Shown here piece by piece: positions 10,001-19,589 of a stretch of DNA of 38,009 nt (the stretch's first letter is position 1; each line of letters starts with the position of its first letter). The notes below the pieces were generated by a model. It saw only the letters and a program-made list of their open reading frames with translations, was not told the DNA's origin and ran no database searches. This DNA is from a virus: IMG/VR virus record IMGVR_UViG_3300032298_000543, positions 1 through 38,009 of that record. One strand, 5' to 3'. The translations under genes were made by a program, and so were the position numbers.

Positions 10001-13000
10001 TGTCCTTGCCCCACGTGGTCTTGGGTTCCTTCAACGTGGCGGCCATGACCTGCCGGTCGATGATCAGCGCGCCGGTCTTGCCGGTGTAGCCAGCCGCGTT
10101 GTCGAGCGCCTGTACAAGCTCACGCGACGACGACACCACGTTGCCAGCGCCTGTCGCCAACGTTTCTTCGATCAGCTGACGGTGCATGATGATCCACCGA
10201 CGTGCTGCCTCGTCAGGCGCTGCCTGCAACACGTCCTCGTAGCTGAACGACGACGGGTTCCAGAAGTTGCCTTGCATCCGTTGGTGGGTCAGATCATCGA
10301 CCGACCAAATCTCACGCGATCCTGCCTTCACGACGGCGTTGTACTGACCGATCAGGTTGTCGGGATCGTCGGCCAACTGACGCAGCGAGTGCTCGACGCT
10401 GTCGGCGTTGTTCGGGTCGTTGAGTGCATCTCTCACCCGGCGCTGGATGTGCGGTGCGGCATCGTCCCACGACTTGTGGAACGGCGACTGTGACGGCCTG
10501 GTGCCCCACGACGTCGGCTTGTCGAACTCGTGGATGCCGTCGAAGAACTCCAGTGGCGTCTTGGCTGCAAAGTCGCGATGGAAGCCCTCGCGCACCCCCT
10601 TCTTCAACTCGACCATGTTCTCTGCGCTGCCAATCGTCTTGTTCCACCCTGCGTCCCTAGCGAACCCCTCGCCGGCCACTTGAAAGAAATGCTCCTTCAT
10701 CTCGTCGTTGCCCATGCGCGTAAAAGCCACTTCTGCTTCCTTGTCCCACGACCACCTCACCAGTTCGTTGGCCATGTCCAACGCTGCGAGGTCGTTCTGG
10801 CTGCCAGTTCGGATCGCGACGTCCTCAAGATCCGAAGCAAGCTGGAAGAGACGCGCCTGGAAGTCGGAGAAATCCGGCGCCGTGGTTACCGAGAACAACC
10901 TGCCCTCGATCATGGCAAAGTTGGCGACTCTGCGGGCTCCGTCGACGTACTGCTCGATCGACGGCGGAGGATTGGCGGCGTCGAGTGCGTCCAAAACTTC
11001 GGACACCGTCTTGCCCTGACGGTCAGCCAGAGTACGAACCGCCATCTGCTCCCAGTCATCGATGCGATCAGGGTTTGCACTGGCCGACACCGTGCTTGCA
11101 ACCGGATCGTTGAGCTGCTGCCAACTCGTCGGTCGACTTGGGCCGAAACGAATGAGAGAGTTCAGCACCTCCTCAACGTCTAGATCAAGTGTGGCCGGAT
11201 CTACGGTGTAGATCTGCAACACGATCTGCTCGAGCTCATCGTCGGTGAGCGTCTTGTACCAGTCGTCGAACTTGACCAGCTTGGCCCGCACTGCGTCCTT
11301 GGCTGCGGCCACCTGAACAGGGTCCGACTGGTTCGCCATCACCTTCCACTTGCCAGCAGGGATGATGATGGACTCCTGCTTGAGCACGCGAATCTTGTCG
11401 TTTTCCAAGTCGTCAATCTCGATCTCGACATCGGTGACCTCACGCCACTTCGCGTCAAGCGTGGCCGTCATCTCATCGATCTTGCGGGCCTCGTCGTCGC
11501 TCAGCCCGTACACCGGATCGCCGGCGTCCATCTGGAACTGCTGGAACTCGTCCCGCATGAGGTTGACTTCGGTCATCAGCTCCGAACGATGAGCTTCCAA
11601 CGCCTCTAGCTTCTGGACAATGGCAGGATCGTTGAGGTCGTGCTTGACGACGTTGTCCTGCAGGTTGATGTTGATCTCGCCGTTCTGGCCGAAGTAGTAC
11701 GCGCCAAACCCGCCGTCCTGATCACCTGCCCACGCAAATCCCTGTGCTCCCGTCGGGTGCTTCGGCTGGCCAGTTTCGCCGTACACATGGTTGGCGTCGA
11801 CTTCGACCGTGAAGCCGTTGAGGTTCGCCTCGCCCTGCTTCTCCGCGTAACTCCTTGCATGCTCACGGTTGGAGGAAAACGAGATGCTGAGGCCCTGACC
11901 GGTGCCAGACGGGTCGTTGTGGGCAGGGTTCCAGTGATCCTGTGGCATGCCGAACAGCTCGAGATCGCCGTTGGGGTGGATCTTAAACTGGTTCTTGGCT
12001 TGCATGCCTCGGAACAGCGACAGCGACGGACCGGGCAGTTCCTCACCGACGCCATTGACAAAGTCCTTGAGCATGTCGTGCGTCATTGACGTTGGATTCC
12101 ACAGGTCGTCCACCTGAGTGGCGAGGAAGCTGCGATGGCCGGGGTCAAGCGTCCGGTAGTAGTCCAACATCGACCGAGCAGCAATGACCTCGCCCAGCAT
12201 GTTGTCGATGAACGCCGGCAACTCGCCGGCGGCGATCAGCGCCTGCTGGTGAGCGCGCAACGCATCGATGACCAGATCAAGGTCAGGTTCGTCCAAGCCG
12301 CTGGCAGGCATGCGCAGCGACAGCTCGCGAGCCAGCAGCGGGTGCTCACGCTGCAGCTCGCCCATCAGCCCACGCCAGGTGTCAGGGTTGAACTCGTCGG
12401 TGAACTCGCGGATGATCTTGCGCCCGAGGTAAGTGTTGACGTCAACGAACGGCTGCAGCGCGTCGAAGATCGCTTGCTCCTCGAGGGCGACCGGGCGGAT
12501 CAGGCGGATCTCCGCCATAGCTGCCTTGTGCAGCACGTCGTCGGTCGCCATGGTCACGTTGTGGTGAACAGCCGACGCGTAGTACGGATCGTTGTTGCGT
12601 GACCGCAGCGTTGGCGAGCCACGCATGGTCACCATCTCACGGGTGCGGACGTTGCCCTTGCGATCGGTGTACGTCTCCCGAATGATCTTGCGCTGATCGT
12701 GGCCGGTATCGACCGGGCCGGAGTTGATGGCCGACGTCGCCCGCCACATGGCGGTGCCGTTCTGCCCGTAGAACTGATCGGCTGCGCGCACCAGCTCGCT
12801 GTCGACACCGCCGAACAACATGCGCCGCCACGAGTACGGGTTGCCCAGCAAGATCGTGTCGACGTTTTCTGCGATGTTGAGGCGCGGACCAGCCCGGACC
12901 GGACCGAAGTCGACGCCAGTGATGCCACGACGGATTGCGCCACGGATGGCGTCCTCGGTCCCGCCAAAGCCTTCTGCGAGCAGGTCGCGCTGCCAACGTC

Positions 13001-15530
13001 CGAACGTCTCGAGGTGCTTGACCATCGGGTCGCCCCAACCGATTGCCGACATCATCCGAACCACCGGGCGCAGGTATGCCGGGATGTTGGCCAGCGGGCC
13101 CTGCTTGCGGACCCACTCCTCGGATGCGGTCAGCTTGGCGTTCGGGTTGTCTGCCAGCTTGCGGATGACGTTGTCGTAGACGTGCGTCTTGCCGATGCCC
13201 TGCGCCGACAGCTCTTGCACCAACCCGCCCAGGCCGCCGCGCAGCGTCCATGCCAAGAACTCCTCACCGGCCGCACGAGGGATGAACGCCAGGCGCAGCA
13301 GCACCGCCGGCTTCCACACCTTCGTGATCGCTGTCTCCACCACGCCGACGTCCAGCACGTCGAGGAACCGAGCCAAGTGCGCTGCGCGCACGGTCTTGAT
13401 CAACGTCTTGAGGTCCGGCATCAGCACCCGGTCGGCCTGTTGGCTGAGGAAGATGCCGGTGTGGGAGGTGCGTCCGTTGATCTGCAAGAAGTCATCTGCG
13501 CCGTAGGCGTGGTGGAATCGCTCCAACACCTCACCGACCAAACGATCACCTTCGGGCAACTCGCGTACACCGGACATGGTGAGGGCGTTGTCGAACCAGC
13601 CGTTGATCAGTTCGACGCGCGTGGCGTTGGAATCGGCAGCGATGATGGAGTCGCGCCACATGCGCCGTGCGTACGACGGCATGTTCATGGATCGACCCAT
13701 CTCCGACAGAGCACGCATGTCCCTGGCCGCGTCCGGGCCGTTGACAGCGAACGACGCATTGGCAGGCGCCATGGTCGTCATAGCAGTCATCACCTCGCCA
13801 AGACGAGCCATGCCCGGCATCTTCCCGGCGTAGCGACCTGCCATGTACGACAGGGGCGCACCCTGGTTGTAGAGCTCGGGCCGGATGATCGAACCGTGCT
13901 CGGTGAGGCGTGCAGTCATCACCGCCGGCAAAGCAGCGCTGATGTCCTGGCCCTGCTTCGTCAAGTGCTCGATCTTGCGGAGCAGACCCTCGTCGCCCAT
14001 ACCGTCGGTGAACGCACGAGCCGATCGCGCCACGTTTTGGTACGTCTCGCGAGCAAAGCCCCACGATTCGAGGATGTACCGATCAGTGCCGTTCACCGAA
14101 CCGACACCGCGCAACAGCGGCGTGTTGTGAGCTTGAGACAGCATGTACTCGTGCAGTTGCTTGACGGTGAACTTGCCGTCGACCAGTCCGCCATAGGCCT
14201 TGAGCACGTTGCGGTGCTGCATCAGCGCTTCGGCTTCTCGACCGAAGGACTTGCTGATCCTCCAGATCTCGTCGATGTTCTCCGCGTTCATGGCGTTGAC
14301 AATGGCTTCGTGGCCGCGCAGCACCTTCGGGTGCTTGGCCACGTCAGCGAACACCTCAGCGAGATTGGAGCCCTCGTTCAGCGCCAAACCGAACGTGCGC
14401 GCCTTGTAGATCTTGTTGACTCCGCCAAGCATGATCGTCGGGTCGACAGCAATGGTGAAGGCGAAGTCCACGCCACCCGACAGGACGTTGTACATCGTGC
14501 TGTCAGGGTCGAGGTGGAACAAGCCAGCGATGTCACGGCCTGGGCTGTACTTCGCTCGCTGCAGTTCTCGGACGGCCTCTTGGAACGTGGCGTCCTGGGT
14601 GACAGCGAAGATGGTCTGGGCCGCCTGCTGGAACTGGGGAGTGCCCACACCACCCATGCGGGAGGCCAGCTGCTCGATCATGGCCATCTGGCGGGCTTCA
14701 CCGCCGCCACGCGCTGACGCAGTCTCCATGGCCAGCTCGCTCAACGAGAACCCGTCGATCTGTGCCAGGTCTTGAGCAAGGCCGCTCAGTCGAGGATCGC
14801 CCAGCATCTCGTCGACGCGACGCAGCGCCCCCGGCTTGAACGTCCGCTCACCGTCCCACGATGCGTCAAACGCTCGCATCCAGTCACCGGGATTGACGAT
14901 GGCAGCTGCTGCTGATCCGGCACCCAGTGCGCCGAGGCCGAACGCGCCGAACGCCAACAGCGAGCCACCGCCTGTCGGTGCCGCCAACGCCAGTGCGCCG
15001 ATGCCACCGACGACACCGAACACGCCCGCAGCGACCTGACCCCACCCGTCCTGCATGCGACTCGTGCAGTACAGGTGGCCCGGCCAGTTGCCTACCCAGG
15101 CCAGTTTTTCAAGCGCAGGACCGGCAACCGGCTTCACGACGTTGCCGATGCCGCCGATCACTGCTCCGGTCACGCCGGCAATCGGCGCAACGATGTCCCC
15201 AAAACCGAACCCGTCGTCGCGTTGAGGCGTCGAGTAACCCATCTGACCGAGCGCCATCTGCTGCTGCTTGGTCAGCTGGCCGAACACCGATCGCTGTGTC
15301 GCCGGCGTCATCCCCTGCAGCTGCGTGAGCATGCCGTCACCGACCTGCGCTGCGTACAGCGAACCAGCCGAGTCGATCAGCTCCTCGTTGCTGAGGTTCG
15401 ACAAGACCATCGACTGCACCGCGTCCGGCCGATCAGCCATGTAACGGTTCATGGTCGTGACGAGGCGCGTCCTCGTTGCAATGTCGGGGGTGAAATCGGG
15501 GTTGTCTGCCAGGAACGAGAAGTCGCTCAC
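7041..15530 (-). CDS. giant 2829-aa virion/ejection-type protein with an ADP-ribosyltransferase-like segment
   Basis: The largest gene, over a fifth of the window. Two Gly/Ala-rich hydrophobic stretches near the N-terminus (about 112-137 and 165-212) could insert into a membrane, as in DNA-ejection proteins. Residues about 1150-1395 have an ART-like layout: LFRGM with R1174, then SFSS at 1217-1220 followed by an A-x-x-Y-A helix, and later QESIIIPAG with E1386. The E-x-E position is imperfect and a coiled coil is inserted before it, so activity is uncertain. The C-terminal 800 residues include Trp/Pro/Gly-rich hydrophobic segments (PFWYAEENF; a glycine-rich patch near IWPGLGTIAGG). It overlaps the preceding gene by 4 bp (ATGA). 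I know that some actinobacterial podoviruses carry a single enormous gene; whether this one is related cannot be tested here. Alternatives are a tape-measure-like or polyvalent injected protein. Confidence 0.85.
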   Translation of the reverse strand: MSDFSFLADNPDFTPDIATRTRLVTTMNRYMADRPDAVQSMVLSNLSNEELIDSAGSLYAAQVGDGMLTQLQGMTPATQRSVFGQLTKQQQMALGQMGYSTPQRDDGFGFGDIVAPIAGVTGAVIGGIGNVVKPVAGPALEKLAWVGNWPGHLYCTSRMQDGWGQVAAGVFGVVGGIGALALAAPTGGGSLLAFGAFGLGALGAGSAAAAIVNPGDWMRAFDASWDGERTFKPGALRRVDEMLGDPRLSGLAQDLAQIDGFSLSELAMETASARGGGEARQMAMIEQLASRMGGVGTPQFQQAAQTIFAVTQDATFQEAVRELQRAKYSPGRDIAGLFHLDPDSTMYNVLSGGVDFAFTIAVDPTIMLGGVNKIYKARTFGLALNEGSNLAEVFADVAKHPKVLRGHEAIVNAMNAENIDEIWRISKSFGREAEALMQHRNVLKAYGGLVDGKFTVKQLHEYMLSQAHNTPLLRGVGSVNGTDRYILESWGFARETYQNVARSARAFTDGMGDEGLLRKIEHLTKQGQDISAALPAVMTARLTEHGSIIRPELYNQGAPLSYMAGRYAGKMPGMARLGEVMTAMTTMAPANASFAVNGPDAARDMRALSEMGRSMNMPSYARRMWRDSIIAADSNATRVELINGWFDNALTMSGVRELPEGDRLVGEVLERFHHAYGADDFLQINGRTSHTGIFLSQQADRVLMPDLKTLIKTVRAAHLARFLDVLDVGVVETAITKVWKPAVLLRLAFIPRAAGEEFLAWTLRGGLGGLVQELSAQGIGKTHVYDNVIRKLADNPNAKLTASEEWVRKQGPLANIPAYLRPVVRMMSAIGWGDPMVKHLETFGRWQRDLLAEGFGGTEDAIRGAIRRGITGVDFGPVRAGPRLNIAENVDTILLGNPYSWRRMLFGGVDSELVRAADQFYGQNGTAMWRATSAINSGPVDTGHDQRKIIRETYTDRKGNVRTREMVTMRGSPTLRSRNNDPYYASAVHHNVTMATDDVLHKAAMAEIRLIRPVALEEQAIFDALQPFVDVNTYLGRKIIREFTDEFNPDTWRGLMGELQREHPLLARELSLRMPASGLDEPDLDLVIDALRAHQQALIAAGELPAFIDNMLGEVIAARSMLDYYRTLDPGHRSFLATQVDDLWNPTSMTHDMLKDFVNGVGEELPGPSLSLFRGMQAKNQFKIHPNGDLELFGMPQDHWNPAHNDPSGTGQGLSISFSSNREHARSYAEKQGEANLNGFTVEVDANHVYGETGQPKHPTGAQGFAWAGDQDGGFGAYYFGQNGEININLQDNVVKHDLNDPAIVQKLEALEAHRSELMTEVNLMRDEFQQFQMDAGDPVYGLSDDEARKIDEMTATLDAKWREVTDVEIEIDDLENDKIRVLKQESIIIPAGKWKVMANQSDPVQVAAAKDAVRAKLVKFDDWYKTLTDDELEQIVLQIYTVDPATLDLDVEEVLNSLIRFGPSRPTSWQQLNDPVASTVSASANPDRIDDWEQMAVRTLADRQGKTVSEVLDALDAANPPPSIEQYVDGARRVANFAMIEGRLFSVTTAPDFSDFQARLFQLASDLEDVAIRTGSQNDLAALDMANELVRWSWDKEAEVAFTRMGNDEMKEHFFQVAGEGFARDAGWNKTIGSAENMVELKKGVREGFHRDFAAKTPLEFFDGIHEFDKPTSWGTRPSQSPFHKSWDDAAPHIQRRVRDALNDPNNADSVEHSLRQLADDPDNLIGQYNAVVKAGSREIWSVDDLTHQRMQGNFWNPSSFSYEDVLQAAPDEAARRWIIMHRQLIEETLATGAGNVVSSSRELVQALDNAAGYTGKTGALIIDRQVMAATLKEPKTTWGKDIEVWDVDDQLLLERRATRRTDDADSKMEEWASLAEGRMRQLFTARTRQGLKPKVRPGQELADGTIGPARPLVFHDPDQRFPVGADELITEPGMYYDHKGRLVPNGSLNYFDQGVTKVDEKGEVMWALYGPASRDADDAMWGRQFYVPQEHPTVGRGRAEPTRDVIPAYRSQERHVTKVGADQLPSYAIGETLTSKERGGWDKFVSFGFDRVIGPALDSIVRNPMAFHHFSRRFIEARKGMSWLMSPEMKQGLEEIGRTMSVMSLPDGVDARALGRQLRDVAVYDGLVGAENWKDAQALAWMRGHTADEFDELLARSITRADAQKAARSASWKQANPDGTMPPRVLTRADSQAASAGVSANQLSKHNSGELINALGSEATFDEVLTYVESQLPPGALDSVDAFSTSRVTDIVMAHPVLKQLQGGEWEELIKGSTTRNHINTASGEFAQITAINDIVPFLDSHEFKTQFAEYGKGMLPFWYAEENFMKRWARGLINEGPAMIRKAQLGYMGLKEAGVVRTDENGRDWFVYPGSGLLIDTISRIWPGLGTIAGGIMFQTPTDSMFPGLSARFGQPSFTPLATLPLDLVTAMFPELEPIQRAALGDFSSSRNVIQTLIPTTVTNFYESLTSSPESNPKYAAAVTAALAQMDAAGQIPDNLTPMQVDELMDRARDHGRIILFAQMLTGFTAPGPPSALNAGETASFLGIGAQDPSSIVRGRYLQMVRQFGIEQGTINFMETFPDATLEDVVNPMAFTQARGASASGAPISSTEEALAWYDINSDYLNEFPDAGPWLLPMLDGGTRTQFAYNQVVERGLRVRKSPEEFFRAMKFRTAAGDYFAMQRKYNDAIALAGQNGDSDRVSALKDERDYQMLIYRAAHPIFSEELQSSDGRERRARIIEQMRIIVKDPEAPRSDMNAAQLDGMITMIDVFDDYKVRMATLSNDRSANGRAEIEFLKQQYADFMERYTATNPKLMPFWNSVLEPESSLS

Positions 15531-15985
15531 AGGTTGGCCTTTCGTGCCAGCTCGGCAAAGTAGGGATCACCTGTTGCAGCGCTCAGTCGACGCCACGACT
15601 CACCGATCGGAGAACCAGTGCGAGCCTGAAGCGCCTCCGTGCCAGGACCGGGACCAAGCGATAGCCCTGCTGTCACGGGCTCACCAGGACGCGCCGACGG
15701 TGCCGTCAGCAATCCAGCCTGACCCTTGAGCTGCTGTGCGCTCGCCATCAGTGCAGCAAACTGATCGGCTGCCGGCATCGGCGGCGCAGCCGGAGGCTGA
15801 CCAGCTGGTGGCGCAGTGGCCTGCTGCATCGGGTTGGTCGCAGGCAGCGAAGCTCCCTGCAGCTGAGGTGCGGGCATGGCCTGCTGCAGCGCTGCCTGCT
15901 CGACGCCTGCGCCGTACATCTGTCCACCAACGGGCGAGACGGCCTGTGCAGGCATGCCCGCCTGGGTCTGTCGCTTGCGTGGCAT
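15527..15985 (-). CDS. Pro/Gln/Ala-rich protein after the portal gene
   Basis: 152 aa. Basic start (MPRKRQTQ), then a disordered Pro/Gln/Ala/Met-rich body (about 10-75), a Gly/Pro linker and a helical C-terminus ending in YFAELARKANL. GGGAGG precedes the ATG. Only one base separates it from the portal gene, and its stop overlaps the giant gene's ATG by 4 bp, so translation is probably coupled. Its composition resembles the C-terminal tail of the portal protein. Family unknown; a portal-associated assembly factor or minor virion protein is the best guess. Confidence 0.65.
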   Translation of the reverse strand: MPRKRQTQAGMPAQAVSPVGGQMYGAGVEQAALQQAMPAPQLQGASLPATNPMQQATAPPAGQPPAAPPMPAADQFAALMASAQQLKGQAGLLTAPSARPGEPVTAGLSLGPGPGTEALQARTGSPIGESWRRLSAATGDPYFAELARKANL

Positions 15986-15986
15986 G

Positions 15987-17816
15987 TCAGCCTCCCATGG
16001 TCTGCATCAGCTGCCGCATTGCTGCGGTGCCCTGCGGTACTGCGATCTGCTCGGCCGGTGGCTGCATCTCGGGCGGCAGCTGCTGCTGCATCGCGCCGGG
16101 ACCACCGGCCATGCCAGGCATCGCCTCAGGCGGTGCCACCATGCCCTCGGGCGGCGGCGGTGCCTGCTGGGCCTGCAGTCGGCGCATCTCCTCGTCGGCC
16201 TTGGCGACAGCGGTGAAAATGTCCTCGCCCTTGATCAGATAGTTGCGGATCAGCACGGCCACCGTCGGCGGCAGCTGACCGGCGACCATCTGCTGCAGGA
16301 TGGTCTGCTTCAAGGCGGCCTCGAACTCCTCCTCGTCCACCGTTGCCGCTTCCATGTCCGGGTCGTCGATCCACGGATGCTTGGCCCGGAACGTGCGGGC
16401 ACTGATCGCCTTGGCGCCGAACAGCGAGCCGAGGATCTGTGTCTGCTGGATGACGTCGGCGCCGGCCACGACGTAACTGACGGTGTTGTCGAGCGTCTCG
16501 ATGTGCTGCATCGGCACGAACTTCACCGTGCCCTTGTCGCCGGGCCAGCCGGAGAACAGCTCGTACCGCTGCTCGGGCCAGTACGCCCGGTACATCTCCA
16601 AGATGCAGCTGTTCAGGTGCGGGAGCCACGCCTCCATGATTTCGTGGAGCTCTTGGACTCGTGGGTCGACAGCCATGCCCGCAAGAGCATCGATGCCACG
16701 GCCAGTACGAAGGGCACCGTAGGTTTCCCCTCCGAACTGCGGGACCAGGCCCGTCGAAGTACGAAAGTTGCGCTCGAGACGATCGATGGTCTGCATCGTG
16801 GCCGGATCGGGTGGGGTTCGCAGCACGCCCACGCTCTCGACGTCGACGAGCATGTTGATGCTGCCTTCGCGCCCATCCTGCCACCGGCCTCCCTGGATCG
16901 ACGGGTTGCCAGCCTGGCGCCCGATGGCGTACATGTCGGGGAAGATCGCCTTCTCCTGGGCGATGATGTTGAGCGCCATCATCTTTGCCTGCAGGTCGAC
17001 CATGCCGAGCATGGAGCCAAGGCGGCTGGCGATCCGGCCGAGGCTGACATTGTGCGGGACGATGCCGTTGACCATGCCGGTGCGGTTCGGGTACACCGGG
17101 CTGATCTGCATCCACGGCACCCGGTAGCTCGGGGTCTGCTGCCACGAGGTGACTTCGCTCGGGCCGACGATGCCCCACACGGTCTGGTCGAGGTCTTGCC
17201 ACTCGACAACGTCCCACAGCGCCTTCAGCTCCCGGCCCGACACCGGACCGCCGTTCTCGGAGGCGCACTTCGGGTAGATGCGGCGCAGGTGCTCGGCCGA
17301 GTAGCGGGTGATGAACGCCACGTACTCGGGCTGGCGCAGTTCCTCATCGGCCTGGTCCTCGACGAACGTGCCGAGCGGATCGCGCACCTGGATCTGTGGC
17401 ATGCCGGTGATGAAGTTCGGCACCACCGAGATGGACGTCGTGTGGTACGCGCTCAGGTGACGGTACGCCCGCCGGCGGCCGAGGTTCCACTTCGAGTGGT
17501 GGTACGTGGCGGCGATGATGCGACGACGCGTGGCGGCGTACTCCTTCGACCGGACGCCTGTGTCCTTGGCCGGGTTGAGCGCCGGCACGGTGACGATCGG
17601 GCGCACCGACGCAGCGCGCATGGCCATGTTGTCGACGGCCTCTGCGATCAGCGCCGGGGTGAGCGGCGGCATGTTCGGCTCCTGCTTCACCTCCGGCACG
17701 GGCAGCACCCAGTCGCCGTCGTAGCGGTCGAGCACGTCGCGCATTTTCTGCAGCACCGGGCTTTGCTCGCGCTGCATCTGCTGCACCAGATGGATGATCT
17801 CCTCGAATGACCTCAT
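15987..17816 (-). CDS. portal protein
   Basis: 609 aa. Forms the dodecameric ring at the packaging vertex, through which DNA enters and leaves. Length, all-alpha core with a long helical stem region, the segment after IDRLERNFRTSTGLVPQFGG and the 'DPRVQELHEIMEAWL' helix fit phage portals. The C-terminal 90 residues are Pro/Met/Gln-rich and disordered. Its ATG overlaps the terminase stop by 4 bp (ATGA), the usual TerL-portal order. The assignment rests on synteny and general likeness; I cannot name the exact portal family. Confidence 0.85.
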   Translation of the reverse strand: MRSFEEIIHLVQQMQREQSPVLQKMRDVLDRYDGDWVLPVPEVKQEPNMPPLTPALIAEAVDNMAMRAASVRPIVTVPALNPAKDTGVRSKEYAATRRRIIAATYHHSKWNLGRRRAYRHLSAYHTTSISVVPNFITGMPQIQVRDPLGTFVEDQADEELRQPEYVAFITRYSAEHLRRIYPKCASENGGPVSGRELKALWDVVEWQDLDQTVWGIVGPSEVTSWQQTPSYRVPWMQISPVYPNRTGMVNGIVPHNVSLGRIASRLGSMLGMVDLQAKMMALNIIAQEKAIFPDMYAIGRQAGNPSIQGGRWQDGREGSINMLVDVESVGVLRTPPDPATMQTIDRLERNFRTSTGLVPQFGGETYGALRTGRGIDALAGMAVDPRVQELHEIMEAWLPHLNSCILEMYRAYWPEQRYELFSGWPGDKGTVKFVPMQHIETLDNTVSYVVAGADVIQQTQILGSLFGAKAISARTFRAKHPWIDDPDMEAATVDEEEFEAALKQTILQQMVAGQLPPTVAVLIRNYLIKGEDIFTAVAKADEEMRRLQAQQAPPPPEGMVAPPEAMPGMAGGPGAMQQQLPPEMQPPAEQIAVPQGTAAMRQLMQTMGG

Positions 17817-19564
17817 GCGTATGCTCCCACCGGGACGATCAAACCGGACTTGGTTCCGCTCCAGGGTACGTTGCGTTTGAACCCCGAGGCATTGATGCCA
17901 TCAGGAGCGTGCTTCCAGCGGTTGCGCCAGAGGATCCATCCGAACCACAGCGCCATCACTCGGTCCTGGCGCAGTTTCGATCCTCGCGCCTTCGGCTTCC
18001 AGGCGTACAGCTGGCGCAGCAGTTCCCCGATCTCGTGGCGGGTGTAGTCGTCCTCGGCCCACGGCAGCTCGATCTCGCCCTTGATGAAGCTGGTCACCAT
18101 CGACGGCACACCGATGTCCTCGTCGTACTTGTTCCAGCCGGTGAGGTGCTCACGGATGGCGAAGCCGTAGTGACGCTGCATGTCCTGCAGCCGCTCGTCG
18201 CGCGCCAGACCGCGCTGGAAGTTCATGCTCTCGATGACGACGTCGGTGACCTGCGCGGTCTGGTTCAGCATCCATACGACCTGGTTCAGCTCGGACATGA
18301 TCTGCTCGTTGGATGACAGGTTGGACTGCTCGCGGATCGCCCGCACCGTCATCTTGCGGTGGCCGATCTCGAGCCCCATGACGCAGTTGATGCCACCGAT
18401 TGCCGGGTCCAGAGTCACATAGCAGATCGATTTCGGAGTTGCCCGATGGTGCAGCAACGACAGCTGCGGGTTGAGGCAGTGCTCGACGTTCTCCGGCGTG
18501 AAGGTGGCGTTCTTGCGGTTGGCAGCTGGGTTCTGCATGTAGTTGCGGTTCCACGCCTCCTCACCGACCTTGCGCCGCTGGCGTTCCAACATCTCCAGGG
18601 TGTAGCGCTCGGGCCACAGCGGCTTCTGCACCGGGTTGTTCATGTCGGTGTAGTCGGTGATGATCGCCGGGAACTTGATGACCTTCAAGATGCCATCGAG
18701 GTGCGGATCCTCAGCGAAGCGTTCGTACACGTCGTCCTCACCGACGCGAGTGCCGGCTATCGAGGTGATGCCGTGCTCGCCGGGCCGTGACAGTGCGTCC
18801 TGACGCACCCAGTCCTCGAGCTTGTTGGTGTCGTTGATCGTGTTGACCGACTGGAGGTCGTCCAAGTGAAGATGGTCGGTGCGGGTCGACACGATCGACG
18901 ACTTCCAACCGAGCGCCATCAGCGAGTAGTCGCGCTCGTCGTGCATCGACTTCTTGTAGACGTTGAAATACTGCGAGCTCCACGGCTGAGCGACCGTCTG
19001 ATCGGCCTCCATGCCGGTCTTGGGCTTGAACGGTCCGAAGTCGCGCACGAACTTCTTGAACGGGCCTGCTGGCTCCATGCGGTGCTTGATGCGGCCGACG
19101 ATCTTCTTGGCAATCGTGAGGTTCTCCGACGCTACGGTGCCACGCCAGTTCGGATTCACCGCCAGGCGCTCGCACGCCAGGTTCTCGTAGGTGGTGGTCT
19201 TGCCGTGCTCAGGCGGCCACAACGACAGCACGATGTTGCCAGGCCGCATCTTGTCGATCTCGTTCAGCCACGCCAGCTGGAACGACGCGTACTCCATGTC
19301 GAAATAGGTCTTGCCGAAGCTGGCATGATCGCCGGTCCACTTTGCCTCGAGGGCGCCGCCGTTGGTCTCCAACCGCGCCTTGTCCATCTCGACGACGAAG
19401 TACGGGTGCTTGCGCCGCCAACCTTCGTACGTGCGGATGCTGACATTGACGTCAGGCTCACGGCACCCGTCAGTGATCGACAGACCGTTCCGCACATGCA
19501 CCAGCAGCGCTTGCCGTCTCTCCTCGGCTTCTCGGTATCGAACATCACCAATCTTGGTCACCAT
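17813..19564 (-). CDS. terL: terminase large subunit with N-terminal HTH
   Basis: 583 aa. Packaging motor: ATPase plus nuclease. Walker A is WPPEHGKT (116-123), Walker B HLHLDD (231-236), and the RNase H-like nuclease residues are D386 (TLDPAIGG), E445 (VVIESMNF) and D534 (QDRVMALW). Residues about 15-55 look like a helix-turn-helix followed by an aromatic/basic helix (YEGWRRKHP), similar to the DNA-binding part of small terminase subunits; no separate small subunit gene is visible nearby. The start lacks a Shine-Dalgarno. CACACT lies 6 nt upstream of the ATG, only a weak echo of the TAGACT-N6-ATG arrangement seen at 24.4 and 24.8 kb. A strong terminator sits just upstream, so it probably has its own promoter. 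Confidence 0.95.
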   Translation of the reverse strand: MVTKIGDVRYREAEERRQALLVHVRNGLSITDGCREPDVNVSIRTYEGWRRKHPYFVVEMDKARLETNGGALEAKWTGDHASFGKTYFDMEYASFQLAWLNEIDKMRPGNIVLSLWPPEHGKTTTYENLACERLAVNPNWRGTVASENLTIAKKIVGRIKHRMEPAGPFKKFVRDFGPFKPKTGMEADQTVAQPWSSQYFNVYKKSMHDERDYSLMALGWKSSIVSTRTDHLHLDDLQSVNTINDTNKLEDWVRQDALSRPGEHGITSIAGTRVGEDDVYERFAEDPHLDGILKVIKFPAIITDYTDMNNPVQKPLWPERYTLEMLERQRRKVGEEAWNRNYMQNPAANRKNATFTPENVEHCLNPQLSLLHHRATPKSICYVTLDPAIGGINCVMGLEIGHRKMTVRAIREQSNLSSNEQIMSELNQVVWMLNQTAQVTDVVIESMNFQRGLARDERLQDMQRHYGFAIREHLTGWNKYDEDIGVPSMVTSFIKGEIELPWAEDDYTRHEIGELLRQLYAWKPKARGSKLRQDRVMALWFGWILWRNRWKHAPDGINASGFKRNVPWSGTKSGLIVPVGAYA

Positions 19565-19589
19565 CGGAACAGTGTGCCCGAACGCGACA

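Noticed and set aside
12699-14717. 672-codon open frame antisense to the giant gene
   Set aside because: High-GC coding sequence leaves long antisense frames. The product is Arg/His/Val-rich with no domain, and the minus-strand gene has the right codon pattern and coupling.
15876-17810. 644-codon open frame antisense to the portal gene
   Set aside because: A mirror of the portal gene; composition is His/Arg/Leu-rich and domainless.
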